Shown: piece after piece, positions 36,861 to 46,854 of the stretch
Layout of the letters: each line of letters begins with the position of its first letter
How positions within the stretch are numbered: position 1 is the stretch's first letter
Source of the DNA: Halosolutus gelatinilyticus
GTDB taxonomy: Archaea; Halobacteriota; Halobacteria; Halobacteriales; Natrialbaceae
Length of the DNA: 64,000 bases
NCBI RefSeq assembly: GCF_023028105.1
Contig: NZ_CP095491.1
Coordinates: forward strand, 1 to 64,000
Direction: 5' to 3'
Made by a program: the position numbers and the translations under genes
The notes under the pieces: model-generated
Seen by the model: only the letters and a program-made list of their open reading frames with translations
Databases searched by the model: none
What the model was told of the DNA's origin: nothing

Positions 36861-37952
36861 CTAGAACACGCCCATCTCGTCGAGCCGTTCGGGCAGATAC
36901 GTATCGGTCACGAAGTCGAGCCCGCGGGCCGCGAGCGACTGCTGTTCGGACTTCTTCTCGATCTCGAGTTGGAGTTCGATCTGCTCCTCCCAGTAGTCCG
37001 TCTGGAAGCGCGGATCGTCGAGTTCGCTCTCCAGGGCGTTGACGTCCGAGTCCGAGAGCGGGTCGGTCGGCAGGTCGTACTCGACGATGTCGGCGGGCTG
37101 GATGCCGATGAACTTCGCCTCCGGGGTCGCGAGGTACTCCGAGAGGTGGGCCGACTTGATCGACCCGTAAGCGACGGAGCCGTAGATCCGGTACGACCAC
37201 GGGTCGCCGTCCGTAAAGACCGTCACCGGGAGATCGAGTTCGTCGTGGAGCCGCTTCGTGATCCGGCGGGTCGCCCGCGCGGGCTGGCCCTTCAGGTGGA
37301 CGATCAGCGCGTTGTACTCGTCGTCGAAGCCGTTCTCGACGAGCCGATCGCGCATACCACCGGTCTCGACGGCCAGGATGAAGTCGGCGTCGTTGTCGAG
37401 AAACTCGATCGTGTCGGGGTTGTTCGGAATCTGGTAGCCGCCCTCGCCGACGTCCTTCTGGCAGTGGATCTCGCGCTCGCCGCGGCGGGTCTGCTCGCGG
37501 AGGTGCAGCGGGCCCATGATCGTCGCCCCCGACTCCTCCGGTCGCATGTGGAAGTCCTCGCGGGTGACGCCCGAGACGATCTCTAAGTCCTCGACCAGCT
37601 GGTTCGACTCGTCCTGGTCGCCGAACTGGGCCTCGTCGTTGTCCCAGCTCTCCGAGAGGTAGTACAGCTCACGCAGGGTCGACGAGCGGTCCTGTTCGAG
37701 CTGGTTCGCGAGGAACTCGATCGTGTACACCGCCTTCAGAAGCTTCCGGGCGCCGCGGACGGAGTTGGCGGACCGCGTGGACTCCCGATCGCCGTACACC
37801 CAGACCTTCTTGTCCTCGTCGTACTCGATGTTGGCCTTCGTCCGCGTCGGCACGGACATGTGCGGAATCTCGCCGAGTTCGAACTGGTCGTAAAACTGTG
37901 CGGCGAGGTCGATCAACTGCTCTCGTGCTTGCTCGTCGTTGTCCGCGCTCAT
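36861..37952 (-). CDS. top6A: DNA topoisomerase VI subunit A
   Basis: 363 residues. Spo11-type DNA-cleaving subunit. The winged-helix (CAP-like) region carries [16 protein letters not shown], with the catalytic tyrosine in the Tyr97-Tyr98 pair (Tyr98 by Spo11 comparison). The TOPRIM domain contains [17 protein letters not shown] and the [17 protein letters not shown] block. The ATG overlaps the top6B stop by four bases (ATGA). Acts with TopoVIB to relax and decatenate duplex DNA. Confidence 0.97.
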   Translation of the reverse strand: MSADNDEQAREQLIDLAAQFYDQFELGEIPHMSVPTRTKANIEYDEDKKVWVYGDRESTRSANSVRGARKLLKAVYTIEFLANQLEQDRSSTLRELYYLSESWDNDEAQFGDQDESNQLVEDLEIVSGVTREDFHMRPEESGATIMGPLHLREQTRRGEREIHCQKDVGEGGYQIPNNPDTIEFLDNDADFILAVETGGMRDRLVENGFDDEYNALIVHLKGQPARATRRITKRLHDELDLPVTVFTDGDPWSYRIYGSVAYGSIKSAHLSEYLATPEAKFIGIQPADIVEYDLPTDPLSDSDVNALESELDDPRFQTDYWEEQIELQLEIEKKSEQQSLAARGLDFVTDTYLPERLDEMGVF

Positions 37953-40438
37953 TGTTTCACCGTGAGTTTCTCGCTTTCGACACCTTTCACGTCCAGATCG
38001 AACGTCGCGTCGTCCGGCACCTCGTACTCGAGGGCCGCCTCGTCGCCGCTCGAGACGTCGGGTTCCCACTTGACGAACCACTCGCCGTCCATCTCGACGA
38101 CGGTCGCCCCGCCGGGGAGATCCGTCGGTTCCGCGGAGACGATGTCGGTGATCTCGAGGGATTCGTTGGTGTTCGAGTTATTCTCGACGACGACCGAGAC
38201 GGCCTGCCCGTCGCCGTTCTCCTCGATTCGCCGCTCTACGAGCACGTTGTTCATGATCCGGGCGATCGCGTCGTCGATGTTGGGTTCCGGCCGATCGGTG
38301 ACCTCGGCGACCTTCTCGGCCATCTCGGGGAGGATCTTCCCGAGGACGTTCTGCTTCTTCCGGCGCTTTTGCATCGAGCGGCGCTTGTTCAGGTAGCTCT
38401 TCAACTCGCGGGCCGCTTCCCGGATGGCGAGTTCGATCTCGTCCTCGATCTCAGGGACGTTCGCGACGGCGTCTTTCGACTCGCTGGTGAAGGGGACGTT
38501 CGTGGACGCGACGTGGATCATGATCACGGCGGGGCCGTTCGGCAGACCGGAGCCGCCGGGCTGGTCGAGCCCGTAGTTGCGCCAGCCGATCGACTTCACG
38601 ACGTCGGTCGTCGCGCAGGCGCCGCGTTGGTAGACCAGCGGCACCCGGTTCGCGAACCGAAGGACGTCGACGCTCCCCTCCGCCTCGACGTCGCCGCCGT
38701 AGGCGATGCCGGCCTCGACGACGAACGGGTCGCCGCCGTGGACTTCGGCGTCTCGAGTGGCCGCGGAGTAGAAGTCCGCGTCGAACTCCTTCTCTAAGCC
38801 GGCCCGGATGAGCTCGTCCGTGATGGGCGCGAGACACCGCGTCGGCGGCGCCATGATGTCGGTCGCGCGCATCCCGTCGACGAGATCGCTCGTGGCGTCC
38901 CGATCGTCGTCGAGTTCTCGAACCAGCGGCGGGTCGTCGGGGACGGTCACCATCACGTCCCAGATCGCCTCGGTGACGTTCTCGCGGGCCGTCTCGCCGA
39001 ACGCGACGTCGTCGTATTCCTCGGTGAGTTCCGCGGCCCGATCGACGTGCTCGCGGAGTCGATCACGAGTTAGTCGATGTCGGAGGTCGGTTTCGGTCTC
39101 GTCCTCGAACTTCCCGGCGAGCCGAGAGGCGAACGCGCGGACGACCTCGTCGTCCTTGCGAGTGCTCGTCGCCTCGTCCGCGAGTCCGTAGAGCTCGGCG
39201 ACGAGGCGGGATTCGTCGTGTGCTCCCTCCGCGTCGGTACCGCCGTCGACGCCGGCCTCGTCGTTCGCGTCTTCGTCCTCCGGCGCGTCGATCAGCGCGC
39301 GCCAGACGGCGTCGACGGCGTTTTCGCGGACGGTCGTTCCGAACGTCGTTCCGTGCTCGGCCTCGACCTCGTCGGCCGCGACGTCGACGACGTCGAGCAG
39401 TTCGTGGTGGGCGATCCGATCGTACTCGTCGACGGCCTCGCCGATCGCGTCGGCGAAGGCGGCGGTTGCCTCCCGGCCCTTGTTCGCCGTCGCGCCGGAA
39501 ACCACCGTTTCGAGGTCGATCGACTCGTGAGCGGCGGGCGGCCGCCAGCGCATCTCGCGGCCGTAGTGGCGATCGCGGAACGCGTCGATGATCGACTCGG
39601 CGGTCTTCTTGCCGACGCGCGTAAACTCCTCCTGGAGGAACCCGGAGACGGTCTGGGAGTCCGTGCGCGCGAGCATCTTCATCACGGTGCCGAGTTCGAC
39701 GCCATGGGGATGCGGGCGGATCGTCTCGGTCTCCTCCGGCAGCTGATCGGTCGCGCGCTCGAACTTGAACTGGGCCTTGGGTTCGCGCAGTTCGAGGCGT
39801 GCGTGGGGGTTGACGACCGCCGTGTGCTTGATGTAGTCGTGAAGCTGCTGGCGGGCACGCATGTTCGCCTCCATCTCGAGTTCGATGCGCGTGCCGTGCG
39901 GGCGGTCCCACGAGGTGGTCCTGTCGACGCTGATCTCTGGCTCGTTGTCGTCGGTGTCGACGATGAGCTCGAAGTACTGCGCCTCGCTTGCACCCTGGGT
40001 TCGACTGGTGATCTTCGCCGGCTTGCCGCTGGTCAGCTGCGAGTAGAGCACGGCCGCGGAGATGCCGATCCCCTGCTGACCGCGGGACTGTTCGCGCGCG
40101 TGAAAGCGCGATCCGTAGAGCAGTTTCCCGAACACTTTCGGGAGCGATTCCTTCGTGATTCCCGGGCCGTTGTCCTCGACGATCAGACGATAGTAGTCTC
40201 CGTCCTCCTGAATCTCGACGTAGATGTCCGGGAGAATTCCGGCTTCCTCGGCGGCGTCTAGGGCGTTGTCCACGGCCTCCTTGACGGCCGTGACCAGGCC
40301 CCGCGCGCCGCTGTCGAAGCCGAGCATGTGCTTGTTCTTCTCGAAGAACTCGGCGATCGAGATCGCCTGCTGGTTCTCGGCCAGCTCCTCGGCGATCCCC
40401 GGCTCGTCACCGAGTGTCGACTGGAACGACGTCATCAC
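37949..40438 (-). CDS. top6B: DNA topoisomerase VI subunit B
   Basis: 829 residues. GHKL ATPase with [15 protein letters not shown] (N box), [13 protein letters not shown] and [17 protein letters not shown] (lid). It then has the H2TH and transducer regions. A ~170-residue acidic segment (about 360-530, [20 protein letters not shown] and neighbours) makes it longer than crenarchaeal TopoVIB, as is usual in haloarchaea. CTTTTAG about 31 nt upstream supports this start. First gene of the top6B-top6A pair. Confidence 0.97.
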   Translation of the reverse strand: MMTSFQSTLGDEPGIAEELAENQQAISIAEFFEKNKHMLGFDSGARGLVTAVKEAVDNALDAAEEAGILPDIYVEIQEDGDYYRLIVEDNGPGITKESLPKVFGKLLYGSRFHAREQSRGQQGIGISAAVLYSQLTSGKPAKITSRTQGASEAQYFELIVDTDDNEPEISVDRTTSWDRPHGTRIELEMEANMRARQQLHDYIKHTAVVNPHARLELREPKAQFKFERATDQLPEETETIRPHPHGVELGTVMKMLARTDSQTVSGFLQEEFTRVGKKTAESIIDAFRDRHYGREMRWRPPAAHESIDLETVVSGATANKGREATAAFADAIGEAVDEYDRIAHHELLDVVDVAADEVEAEHGTTFGTTVRENAVDAVWRALIDAPEDEDANDEAGVDGGTDAEGAHDESRLVAELYGLADEATSTRKDDEVVRAFASRLAGKFEDETETDLRHRLTRDRLREHVDRAAELTEEYDDVAFGETARENVTEAIWDVMVTVPDDPPLVRELDDDRDATSDLVDGMRATDIMAPPTRCLAPITDELIRAGLEKEFDADFYSAATRDAEVHGGDPFVVEAGIAYGGDVEAEGSVDVLRFANRVPLVYQRGACATTDVVKSIGWRNYGLDQPGGSGLPNGPAVIMIHVASTNVPFTSESKDAVANVPEIEDEIELAIREAARELKSYLNKRRSMQKRRKKQNVLGKILPEMAEKVAEVTDRPEPNIDDAIARIMNNVLVERRIEENGDGQAVSVVVENNSNTNESLEITDIVSAEPTDLPGGATVVEMDGEWFVKWEPDVSSGDEAALEYEVPDDATFDLDVKGVESEKLTVKQ

Positions 40439-40672
40439 TTTCCCTGTACTAACGGCGGGGCTAAAAGATGTGTGCTACCGGAGTGAAAGTGAAAGTCTCG
40501 TGGTGTTTCGCTTGAATCGAAGACGAACGTTCGGGATAACGGCGGGTATATCGACCACTCAGCCAACGGATCAAAATTTGCTGATCGATTCGATACCCGA
40601 TGTGTCGGTTTCCGTGAGACCGGTCGTTGCGGTCGACCGGGATCGAGCAGCTCGATCGCGTTGGGCGCATCC

Positions 40673-41671
40673 TCACTCGTCCACCGGCGGCCAGACCCAC
40701 GCGTCGGCCCGCACGACCCCGAGGAGTTTCCGCCGCCGCTCGCGCAGGTCCGCCAGCGCGTCGGCGAACTTCCCGTCGTCGACGGTCGGAATGTCCTCCT
40801 CCCGGAGTCGATCGAGTTCCGGCGGCGGCGGCGGCTCGTCGGCGGGTTCGATGAACGCCGTCTCGAGGGTGTCGAGGTAGCTATCCGTCGCCGAGCGGCC
40901 GGTCTCGATGATCGTCGGATTCGGCTGATTCTCCTCCTCGACGGCGTACCGAAAGAGCGTGATCGCCTCGTCGTAGATGGGGACGGCCACCGCGGACGAT
41001 CGCGAGGCCTGCTCGCTGTGGTAGTAGTGGAGGATCGGGTAGGCCTTGTGCTGGTCCGCGAGCAAGGACAGTTGCTCGGCGAGCGTCTCGAGCGGCAGGT
41101 CAAGCCCCTCGAACTCCTCGTCGGTCCAGCCCGTACGGACGAACGACTCGCTGCGCTCGCCCAGTCCGGTGACGCTGTTGGCGAACGATCGCTTCTCGGA
41201 GACGGCCCCCAGCACCGTGAGGACGTAGGAGACGCCGAGCGTGACGAACGCCATCCCGGTCGCGGTCGTGAACGAACTGGTAATCTCCCAGACGCCCGAG
41301 GTGGGGGTGTAATCGCCGTTGCCGTCCGTGAACATCGTGTAGGCGACGTACCACAGCCGGCCGGACCAGTCCGCCGGCTGACCCGTTCGCGTGCTGACGA
41401 GCGCGACGTTGCCGCCGGCGAAGAGGAGCGTCCAGCCGAGCCAGAGCACCCCGATCCACATCACGAGCGTAAGGACGAGGATGAGCGGACCTGCGGTGCT
41501 GAGCACTCGCTCGTGGTCTCGGCTTGCGGTACGGAGGCCGCGCCAGGTCCAGGTCGTCAACCGCCTCGAGAGCGGTCCCGATCCCCCGTCGACCCACAGC
41601 GTCGTCCAGATGATGTCGACGATCACGGCGATCAACAGCGCTCCCCCGAGGAGAAGGTACAGCGGTTGCAT
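40673..41671 (-). CDS. Two-pore-helix ion channel-like protein (Ion_trans_2)
   Basis: 332 residues from the ATG at 41671, chosen because GTTAACG lies about 30 nt upstream; a GTG at 41695 is the alternative. Hydrophobic segments at about 5-25, 55-85 and 135-160, with a pore-loop-like YTMFTDGNGDYTPTSGVWE before the last. The canonical TVGYG filter is replaced by FTDGNGDYTP, so K+ selectivity is doubtful. The C-terminal ~170 residues form a cytosolic helical domain. Ion and gating are unknown. Confidence 0.7.
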   Translation of the reverse strand: MQPLYLLLGGALLIAVIVDIIWTTLWVDGGSGPLSRRLTTWTWRGLRTASRDHERVLSTAGPLILVLTLVMWIGVLWLGWTLLFAGGNVALVSTRTGQPADWSGRLWYVAYTMFTDGNGDYTPTSGVWEITSSFTTATGMAFVTLGVSYVLTVLGAVSEKRSFANSVTGLGERSESFVRTGWTDEEFEGLDLPLETLAEQLSLLADQHKAYPILHYYHSEQASRSSAVAVPIYDEAITLFRYAVEEENQPNPTIIETGRSATDSYLDTLETAFIEPADEPPPPPELDRLREEDIPTVDDGKFADALADLRERRRKLLGVVRADAWVWPPVDE

Positions 41672-41801
41672 CACGTTCGCGTACGCCAGCGGCACCCGTT
41701 AACCGCCGCCCGGGGTGTGACGCGGCTTTTTCCGCGCCGGCGGATTTCGTCTCCGGACGCGGGCGGTGCCGTCGCGGCCGGCGACGGTGCGGGTGGTGAC
41801 G

Positions 41802-43070
41802 TCACTGTTCCCCGACGATCTCCGGCCGCTCCTCGACCACGTTCGAGAGCACGCCCGCGATCTCCTCGTTCGTCTCCGGGCTGTAGTGACCGCCCTCGCC
41901 GCGCTGGACGTACAGCGACTCCACGTCGCCGTCGTCGGGCGAGAGGTGTCTGGCCATGTCGATCGTCTCCAAGTCGTCGTACTTCTCGCCGAGTCGGTCC
42001 ATCAGGTCGCCGTAGATCGGGCCGTGTTCGGACTCGTACGTCGCGTATCGGAGCTGCTGGACCATCGCGAACACCGGCGTGAAGTCCCGCTCGTCGGCGT
42101 ACTCGACGAACTCCTCGATCAGCGCGTCGAAGAGGTACTCGTGGGTATCGAACAGCCGCTCGTGGTATCGGACCCGGGGTTGTTCCATCCGCAGCGCCGC
42201 CCGGGTCTGGGCCTCGTCGAAGTCGATGCCGGGGATCGACGTTTCGAGGCGGCGTTCGACCTCCTTCCCGCCGGTGTAGAGTGCGTACCGAAGGTGTTCC
42301 GGGTTCTCGAAGAACTCGGGCGTGTACGGGAACGACGCGTAGTGGGGCTCGAACCAGTGCTCGTAGTGGAAGTCGTGCTCCCGCAGGAAGTCGGCCTTCG
42401 ATTCGAGATCGAGCAGGTCCTCCTTCTCGTCGACCGGGCTCTCGACCCGTTCGAGTTCGCCGTCTTCCATCACGTACCGGGGTTTGACCGCGAGGATGTT
42501 GCCGAACTCCTGGTAGTGCTTCCAGACGGAGAGGATGCGGGCGATCGACGAGGCCGTGACGACCACGAACACGTAGTCGGTCGGATCCTCGGGATATTTG
42601 CGTTTGAGCCGCATCAGCGCCTGGTCGAGCCCGTAGTTGCCCCCGCCGTAGTTGGCGACGTGCGTGTCCAGGTTTTCGGCCATGTAGTGCTGGAACGTCT
42701 CGTCGTTGTTCACCTCCCGACAGAAACAGTAGGAATCGCCGTAGGTCGAGACGGTGACGTCCGTGTCGTCGTCTCGGTCGTTCGCGAGACAGACCCGACT
42801 CGCGTGCTCGTCGGTGGAGTACGTGACGACCGTCCGAACCTCCTCGCCCGGCAGGTGATCTCCGGTATCTTTCTGTTTCTCGCGGTTGGGCTGCGGGGCC
42901 CAGCCCAACTCCGGGTCGAAACTGCTGAACTTCTCCAGGAGATCGCGATCGATCTCAGGGAACTCCTCGGTCGCGACCGCCGGGATCCGTTCGAGCGCGG
43001 CGCGGGAAATCGCCTCGACCGCGGCCCCGACGATCGCGAGAACGAGCGCGAGCGCTACGTACGGTAGCAT
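41802..43070 (-). CDS. Membrane-anchored SGNH/GDSL hydrolase-like protein
   Basis: 422 residues. One N-terminal membrane helix (YVALALVLAIVGAAVEA), then a large external domain with SGNH-like blocks: TYGDSYCFCREVNND (block I, Ser nucleophile), NYGGGNYGLDQALMRL (block II/III) and GGHYSPETNEEIAGVL near the end (catalytic His). This layout resembles AlgX/DltD-type proteins that add or remove acyl groups on surface polysaccharides. ATTTAG about 31 nt upstream supports the start. Substrate not known. Confidence 0.8.
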   Translation of the reverse strand: MLPYVALALVLAIVGAAVEAISRAALERIPAVATEEFPEIDRDLLEKFSSFDPELGWAPQPNREKQKDTGDHLPGEEVRTVVTYSTDEHASRVCLANDRDDDTDVTVSTYGDSYCFCREVNNDETFQHYMAENLDTHVANYGGGNYGLDQALMRLKRKYPEDPTDYVFVVVTASSIARILSVWKHYQEFGNILAVKPRYVMEDGELERVESPVDEKEDLLDLESKADFLREHDFHYEHWFEPHYASFPYTPEFFENPEHLRYALYTGGKEVERRLETSIPGIDFDEAQTRAALRMEQPRVRYHERLFDTHEYLFDALIEEFVEYADERDFTPVFAMVQQLRYATYESEHGPIYGDLMDRLGEKYDDLETIDMARHLSPDDGDVESLYVQRGEGGHYSPETNEEIAGVLSNVVEERPEIVGEQ

Positions 43071-43161
43071 TCCTATGCGCCTACCGGGACCCGAACTAAA
43101 TGGCTTGGGCCGGCACTAGCCGAGGCCGGTCCGGCCGGACCGCGATCGTAGCGTTGGCCCG

Positions 43162-43686
43162 TTACTGACCGCTTCGATCGTACGTAGCCGTGGGACGGGC
43201 ATCGGCCGCCTTGCGCCGCGACCGGATCGCGAACGCGCCGTAGGTGCCGACGCCGAACGCGAGCAGGCCGACGAGGACTTCGTTCCACAGTCGGAGTCCG
43301 CTTTGGGCCGCCGTCCCCTCCGCCGGACCGACGAGGAAGGGCGACGCGACGAGCCACAGTCCGAGGATCGCGCCGAACGCGGCGACGCCCGCGCTGCCCA
43401 GTTCTCGCTTCGATCGGCGATAGTCGTTGTACGCGCCGACGGTGGCCAGGCCGAGGCCGACGAGGACGGCGTTCCAGAACGCCGACGGCGAGGGATCGAG
43501 CCAGATCGTCGACGCGATCAGCCAGACGCCGAGCAGGCCGACGATCGTCGAGAGCCGCCGGCCGCGCCGCTCGGGGTTCGGCTCGTACTCGATCCGGTCG
43601 CGGTGAGTCACCGCCCGCCGATCGCCGCGCTTGTCGTGTTCCGCGTCCGGGTCGTGCTCGCTCGCGTCCCGCCGTTCGTCGTGCAT
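43162..43686 (-). CDS. SPW-repeat membrane protein
   Basis: 174 residues. A charged N-terminal region of ~45 residues precedes four hydrophobic segments arranged as two SPW-type repeats: GVWLIASTIWLDPSPSAFWN and GLWLVASPFLVGPAEGTA, followed by LWNEVLVGLLAFGVGTYGAF. The family is small integral membrane proteins of unknown function. It lies just downstream of the universal stress protein gene on the same strand. Confidence 0.8.
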   Translation of the reverse strand: MHDERRDASEHDPDAEHDKRGDRRAVTHRDRIEYEPNPERRGRRLSTIVGLLGVWLIASTIWLDPSPSAFWNAVLVGLGLATVGAYNDYRRSKRELGSAGVAAFGAILGLWLVASPFLVGPAEGTAAQSGLRLWNEVLVGLLAFGVGTYGAFAIRSRRKAADARPTATYDRSGQ

Positions 43687-43809
43687 AGCGTCGGCTCGAT
43701 CGGGGATTCGTCACCGGACGCGAAGGAAGTGGTGCGCGCCGTTGCAGGGCGACGACGAAGCGGTTCGGGGTGTCGGGTCGACCGGCCTCGGACGCCGATA
43801 CCGACGGCG

Positions 43810-44244
43810 TCACCGCACGACCGTCACCGGAACCGGCGAGTGCCTGACGACCACCTCCGCGACGCTCCCGAGGACGATCCGCGAGACGCCCGATCGGCCG
43901 TGGCTGCCGATCACCACGTGATCGAACTCGCCGTCCTCCGCGCAGTCCACGATCTCCTGTGCGGGCGATCCGACCCGCGTTTGGGTCTCCAGCGCGATCC
44001 CGTCCTCCGAGGCGATCCGATCGGCGACGTCGAGGTGGTCGTCGGCCTCGCCCAGCGACTCCTGCAGTTCGGGGCTGGCGTCGGGATCGTCGGCCGCGTT
44101 CGGGATGAACGGCACCGACGAGGCGTCGACGACCGCGAGGGCGACGAACTCAGCGTCGGGAAAGAGAGCCGCGGCGTACCTGAGCGCCTCGCGAGCGGGC
44201 TCGGAGTCGTCGACCGGGACGAGAATCCGCTCCGGTTCGGGCAT
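43810..44244 (-). CDS. Universal stress protein (UspA family)
   Basis: 144 residues. Single Usp domain with ILVPVDDSEPAREALRYA at the N-terminus and the ATP-binding signature GSHGRSGVSRIVLGSVAE near the C-terminus, so it belongs to the nucleotide-binding class. GATACA about 27 nt upstream supports a leaderless start. The SPW-repeat gene lies 124 bp downstream; the TauE-type permease follows in the upstream direction. Confidence 0.93.
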   Translation of the reverse strand: MPEPERILVPVDDSEPAREALRYAAALFPDAEFVALAVVDASSVPFIPNAADDPDASPELQESLGEADDHLDVADRIASEDGIALETQTRVGSPAQEIVDCAEDGEFDHVVIGSHGRSGVSRIVLGSVAEVVVRHSPVPVTVVR

Positions 44245-44387
44245 GGGAATGTGGTATAACGGGGTGTATCGCCTTCAGTGTGGGCCCCTGCAACGATCCT
44301 CGCGATCGTCGATCGTGTTCTGACGTTACAGGGAGTCGGCTAGAATTACTGCGATAGCAATTGTACCCGATCTACTGCATACGGATC

Positions 44388-45167
44388 TCACAGAGCGAGA
44401 TAGGGGCCGACGGCGAGGAGGACGACGCCGAGGGCGACTTTCAGCCGCTCGGGGTCGATCGCGTGGGCGACCTTCCAGCCGACGACGACGCCCAGCAGGA
44501 GCGGGGTGCCGATGACGACCGCGACGGGCAGCAGGACGTTGCCCTGCAGGTAGTAGCCGGTGGTCGCGAAGACGGCGATGAAGATCGACTGGACCTGCGC
44601 GACGGCGACCGCGAGCAGCATGGGGACGCCGACCAGCACCAGCGCGGGGACCGCCAGAACGGGGCCGCCGATGCCCAGCAGGCCGCTGGAGATCCCGAGC
44701 CCCAGGCCCAGGCCGCCCAGGGCGACCTGTCCCGATCGCTCCAGGGGTTCGAGTTCGTACAGCGGGTTGAAACCGCGCCGCTCCCGGTAGAGGATGATCC
44801 CGCCGACGGCCATCGAGACGCCGCCGAGCAGGAGGCCGAAGATCGAGCGCGAGACGATCGCGTTGAGTTGCGCGCCGAGCAGCGCGCCGACGATGCTCGA
44901 GAGGCTGAGCACGATCGCGATCGCGCGGCTCTCGCCGGTGGCCATCTCGCCGGAGCGGAGGTAGGCCGCACTGCCGACGAGGCCGGTCACGACGAACGTC
45001 GCGTGCGCGGTGCCGGCGACCTGACTCGACGGCAGCGTCGTCAGCGAGTAGAGCGCGATCGTCACGAAGATACCGCCGGGGCCGATCGTGGTGATGCCGA
45101 TGCCGGCGAAGAAGGCGATCGAGACGAGCAGCAGGGCGAGGGCCGGATCGAAGGGCACGGGGAGCAT
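44388..45167 (-). CDS. TauE/SafE-family (TSUP) permease
   Basis: 259 residues with about eight hydrophobic helices. The TSUP duplicated motif is visible as ITTIGPGGIFVTIAL and ISSGLLGIGGPVLAVPAL. The family moves sulfite, organosulfonates or other small anions. No sulfur-metabolism gene is close, so the substrate is open. Confidence 0.9.
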   Translation of the reverse strand: MLPVPFDPALALLLVSIAFFAGIGITTIGPGGIFVTIALYSLTTLPSSQVAGTAHATFVVTGLVGSAAYLRSGEMATGESRAIAIVLSLSSIVGALLGAQLNAIVSRSIFGLLLGGVSMAVGGIILYRERRGFNPLYELEPLERSGQVALGGLGLGLGISSGLLGIGGPVLAVPALVLVGVPMLLAVAVAQVQSIFIAVFATTGYYLQGNVLLPVAVVIGTPLLLGVVVGWKVAHAIDPERLKVALGVVLLAVGPYLAL

Positions 45168-45302
45168 GTCGCTGCGGGTCGTTGTACAGTCCAGTGGATC
45201 CGAACGTCTAACCCTTCGGGTTGCGGCTCCCCCGACTCGATCGTCCTCGATCGCGTTCGATCGTCGACGCCGCGCGCGCCGCGAATAACGATCGTCGCCG
45301 GT

Positions 45303-46541
45303 CTAGAGCAACTGCAGGATCGATCGGGTCAGCGACTGGGCCGTCACGATCGACGTGAGGAACATCAGGAAGACGGCGGCGAGGAAGACCGCGCGTTCGG
45401 TCGACGTGGGCTCGAAGTACCGGTTCACGGCGGCGTACAGCGCGAGGGCGGTGATCGGTAACCCGACGACGCCGTTGACCGCGGGCATCAGGAGCGCGAG
45501 ACTGACAGGCGTGAAGTCCGTGAACGCGAGAATCGGGACCGCGAGCAGGACGGAGAGGCCGATCAGGAAGTGGACGGTGCGCCGGAAGTGGAGGTCGCCG
45601 AACCGCGTCGTGAGGCCGTACGACTGGGGGACCATGAAGCCGGCGGCGAATAGCGTCCCGGTCGCGCTGCTGAACGAGGCGGCGCCGACCGCGAGCATGA
45701 ACACGCCGAGCACCCAGGGACCGATCGTGTCGACCAGCGGCTCGGCGGGGGCAGTCAGCGTCAGTTCGACGTCGGCGAGCGCGATCGCCGCGGCGATGAT
45801 CACCGTCGCGCTCAGCGTGATGACGGCGGCCAGTCCGACGGTGTGGTCCCGGCGGTAGTGCGAGACGATGTCCCAGTTCTTCTCGTGTCGCATGCTGGTC
45901 TGGATGAAGAAGTTCGGGTAGTAGACCGTCGTCCCCAGCAGGGCGATGATCATCGTCAGGTACTCGACGTCCCGGACGATCCCGGGGACGAATCCAAGCG
46001 CGACGGCGCCGATCGGCGGCGAGAGGTTCGCGACGATGACGACGTACGACGCGAAGACCGCGAGCACGAGCGTCGCGATCACGCCCTCGATGCGGCTGTA
46101 GACCCGGAGTTCGACGAGTGAGATCCCGAGCCCCGCCGCGGCGATGATCCCCACGTACAGGTTCGACAGGGGCGTGAGGTAGACGAGCGCGGCCCCGGCG
46201 AGCGCGTAGTTGGCGACGCTCCAGAACTGCATGATGAACGCGATCCCGATCGCGAACGGTTTCGCCGCCGTCCCGCCGATCACGTCCGTGATGTACGTCA
46301 TCAGCGGATGATCGTCGGCGGCCAGCCGGGCCGACATCTCGTGCATCACGAGGCCGACGCCGAGAGCCATCGGCAGCACCCACAGCAGGCCGAACCCGAA
46401 CAGGACGCCCGCTTCGGTCAGGATGTAGACGGACCCGGCTCCGAAGATGTTCGCCGCGAACAGGAGACCGAGCCCGTATCGGTGAATCGTTTCTTTCGCT
46501 TTACTGACCGGTACGTCGATCGCGGCGGTGTGTTCTTCCAT
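45303..46541 (-). CDS. NRAMP-family transporter, paralog 1
   Basis: 412 residues and about eleven helices. The N-terminal half has FAANIFGAGSVYILTEAG and VMHEMSARLA, equivalent to NRAMP TM1 and the EMSARLG block in TM3. The TM1 DPGN metal ligands are replaced by FGAGS, so this belongs to a divergent NRAMP-like group. About half of its residues match the paralog at 46855-48096, and both share YPNFFIQ/WPNFFIQ and SATGTLF segments. No clear promoter; the upstream gap is 313 bp. Confidence 0.8.
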   Translation of the reverse strand: MEEHTAAIDVPVSKAKETIHRYGLGLLFAANIFGAGSVYILTEAGVLFGFGLLWVLPMALGVGLVMHEMSARLAADDHPLMTYITDVIGGTAAKPFAIGIAFIMQFWSVANYALAGAALVYLTPLSNLYVGIIAAAGLGISLVELRVYSRIEGVIATLVLAVFASYVVIVANLSPPIGAVALGFVPGIVRDVEYLTMIIALLGTTVYYPNFFIQTSMRHEKNWDIVSHYRRDHTVGLAAVITLSATVIIAAAIALADVELTLTAPAEPLVDTIGPWVLGVFMLAVGAASFSSATGTLFAAGFMVPQSYGLTTRFGDLHFRRTVHFLIGLSVLLAVPILAFTDFTPVSLALLMPAVNGVVGLPITALALYAAVNRYFEPTSTERAVFLAAVFLMFLTSIVTAQSLTRSILQLL

Positions 46542-46854
46542 GGGAGCGGATCGAACCGTGCGGATTCTCAGAATCGACGGGGGCCACGGGCGGACTCATC
46601 GACGATCGACTGCCGGCGATTCCACAGTGGTTCGGTTGTACGGTTTCGTGTACCGAGGTTCACGAGGGCGGTCCGATTGAGGGACAAGCTTGAGATAGCA
46701 ACCGGCACCACAGGCATTCGTCCGATTCGTCGCGGAAGAAACGTCCCGCGAGGCGGCGAAACCCGCCGAGTTCGGCCGGCAACGCGCTCCGATCGCCTTC
46801 CGGGATTCTCCGACCGGCGCCCCGTCGCGATCGAGGGCGAACGTCGACGTCCGC
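46542..46854. other. Spacer between the two NRAMP-like paralogs, no gene seen
   Basis: 313 bp. Contains the presumed promoter of paralog 1. No RNA gene or supported small frame was found. Confidence 0.45.
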
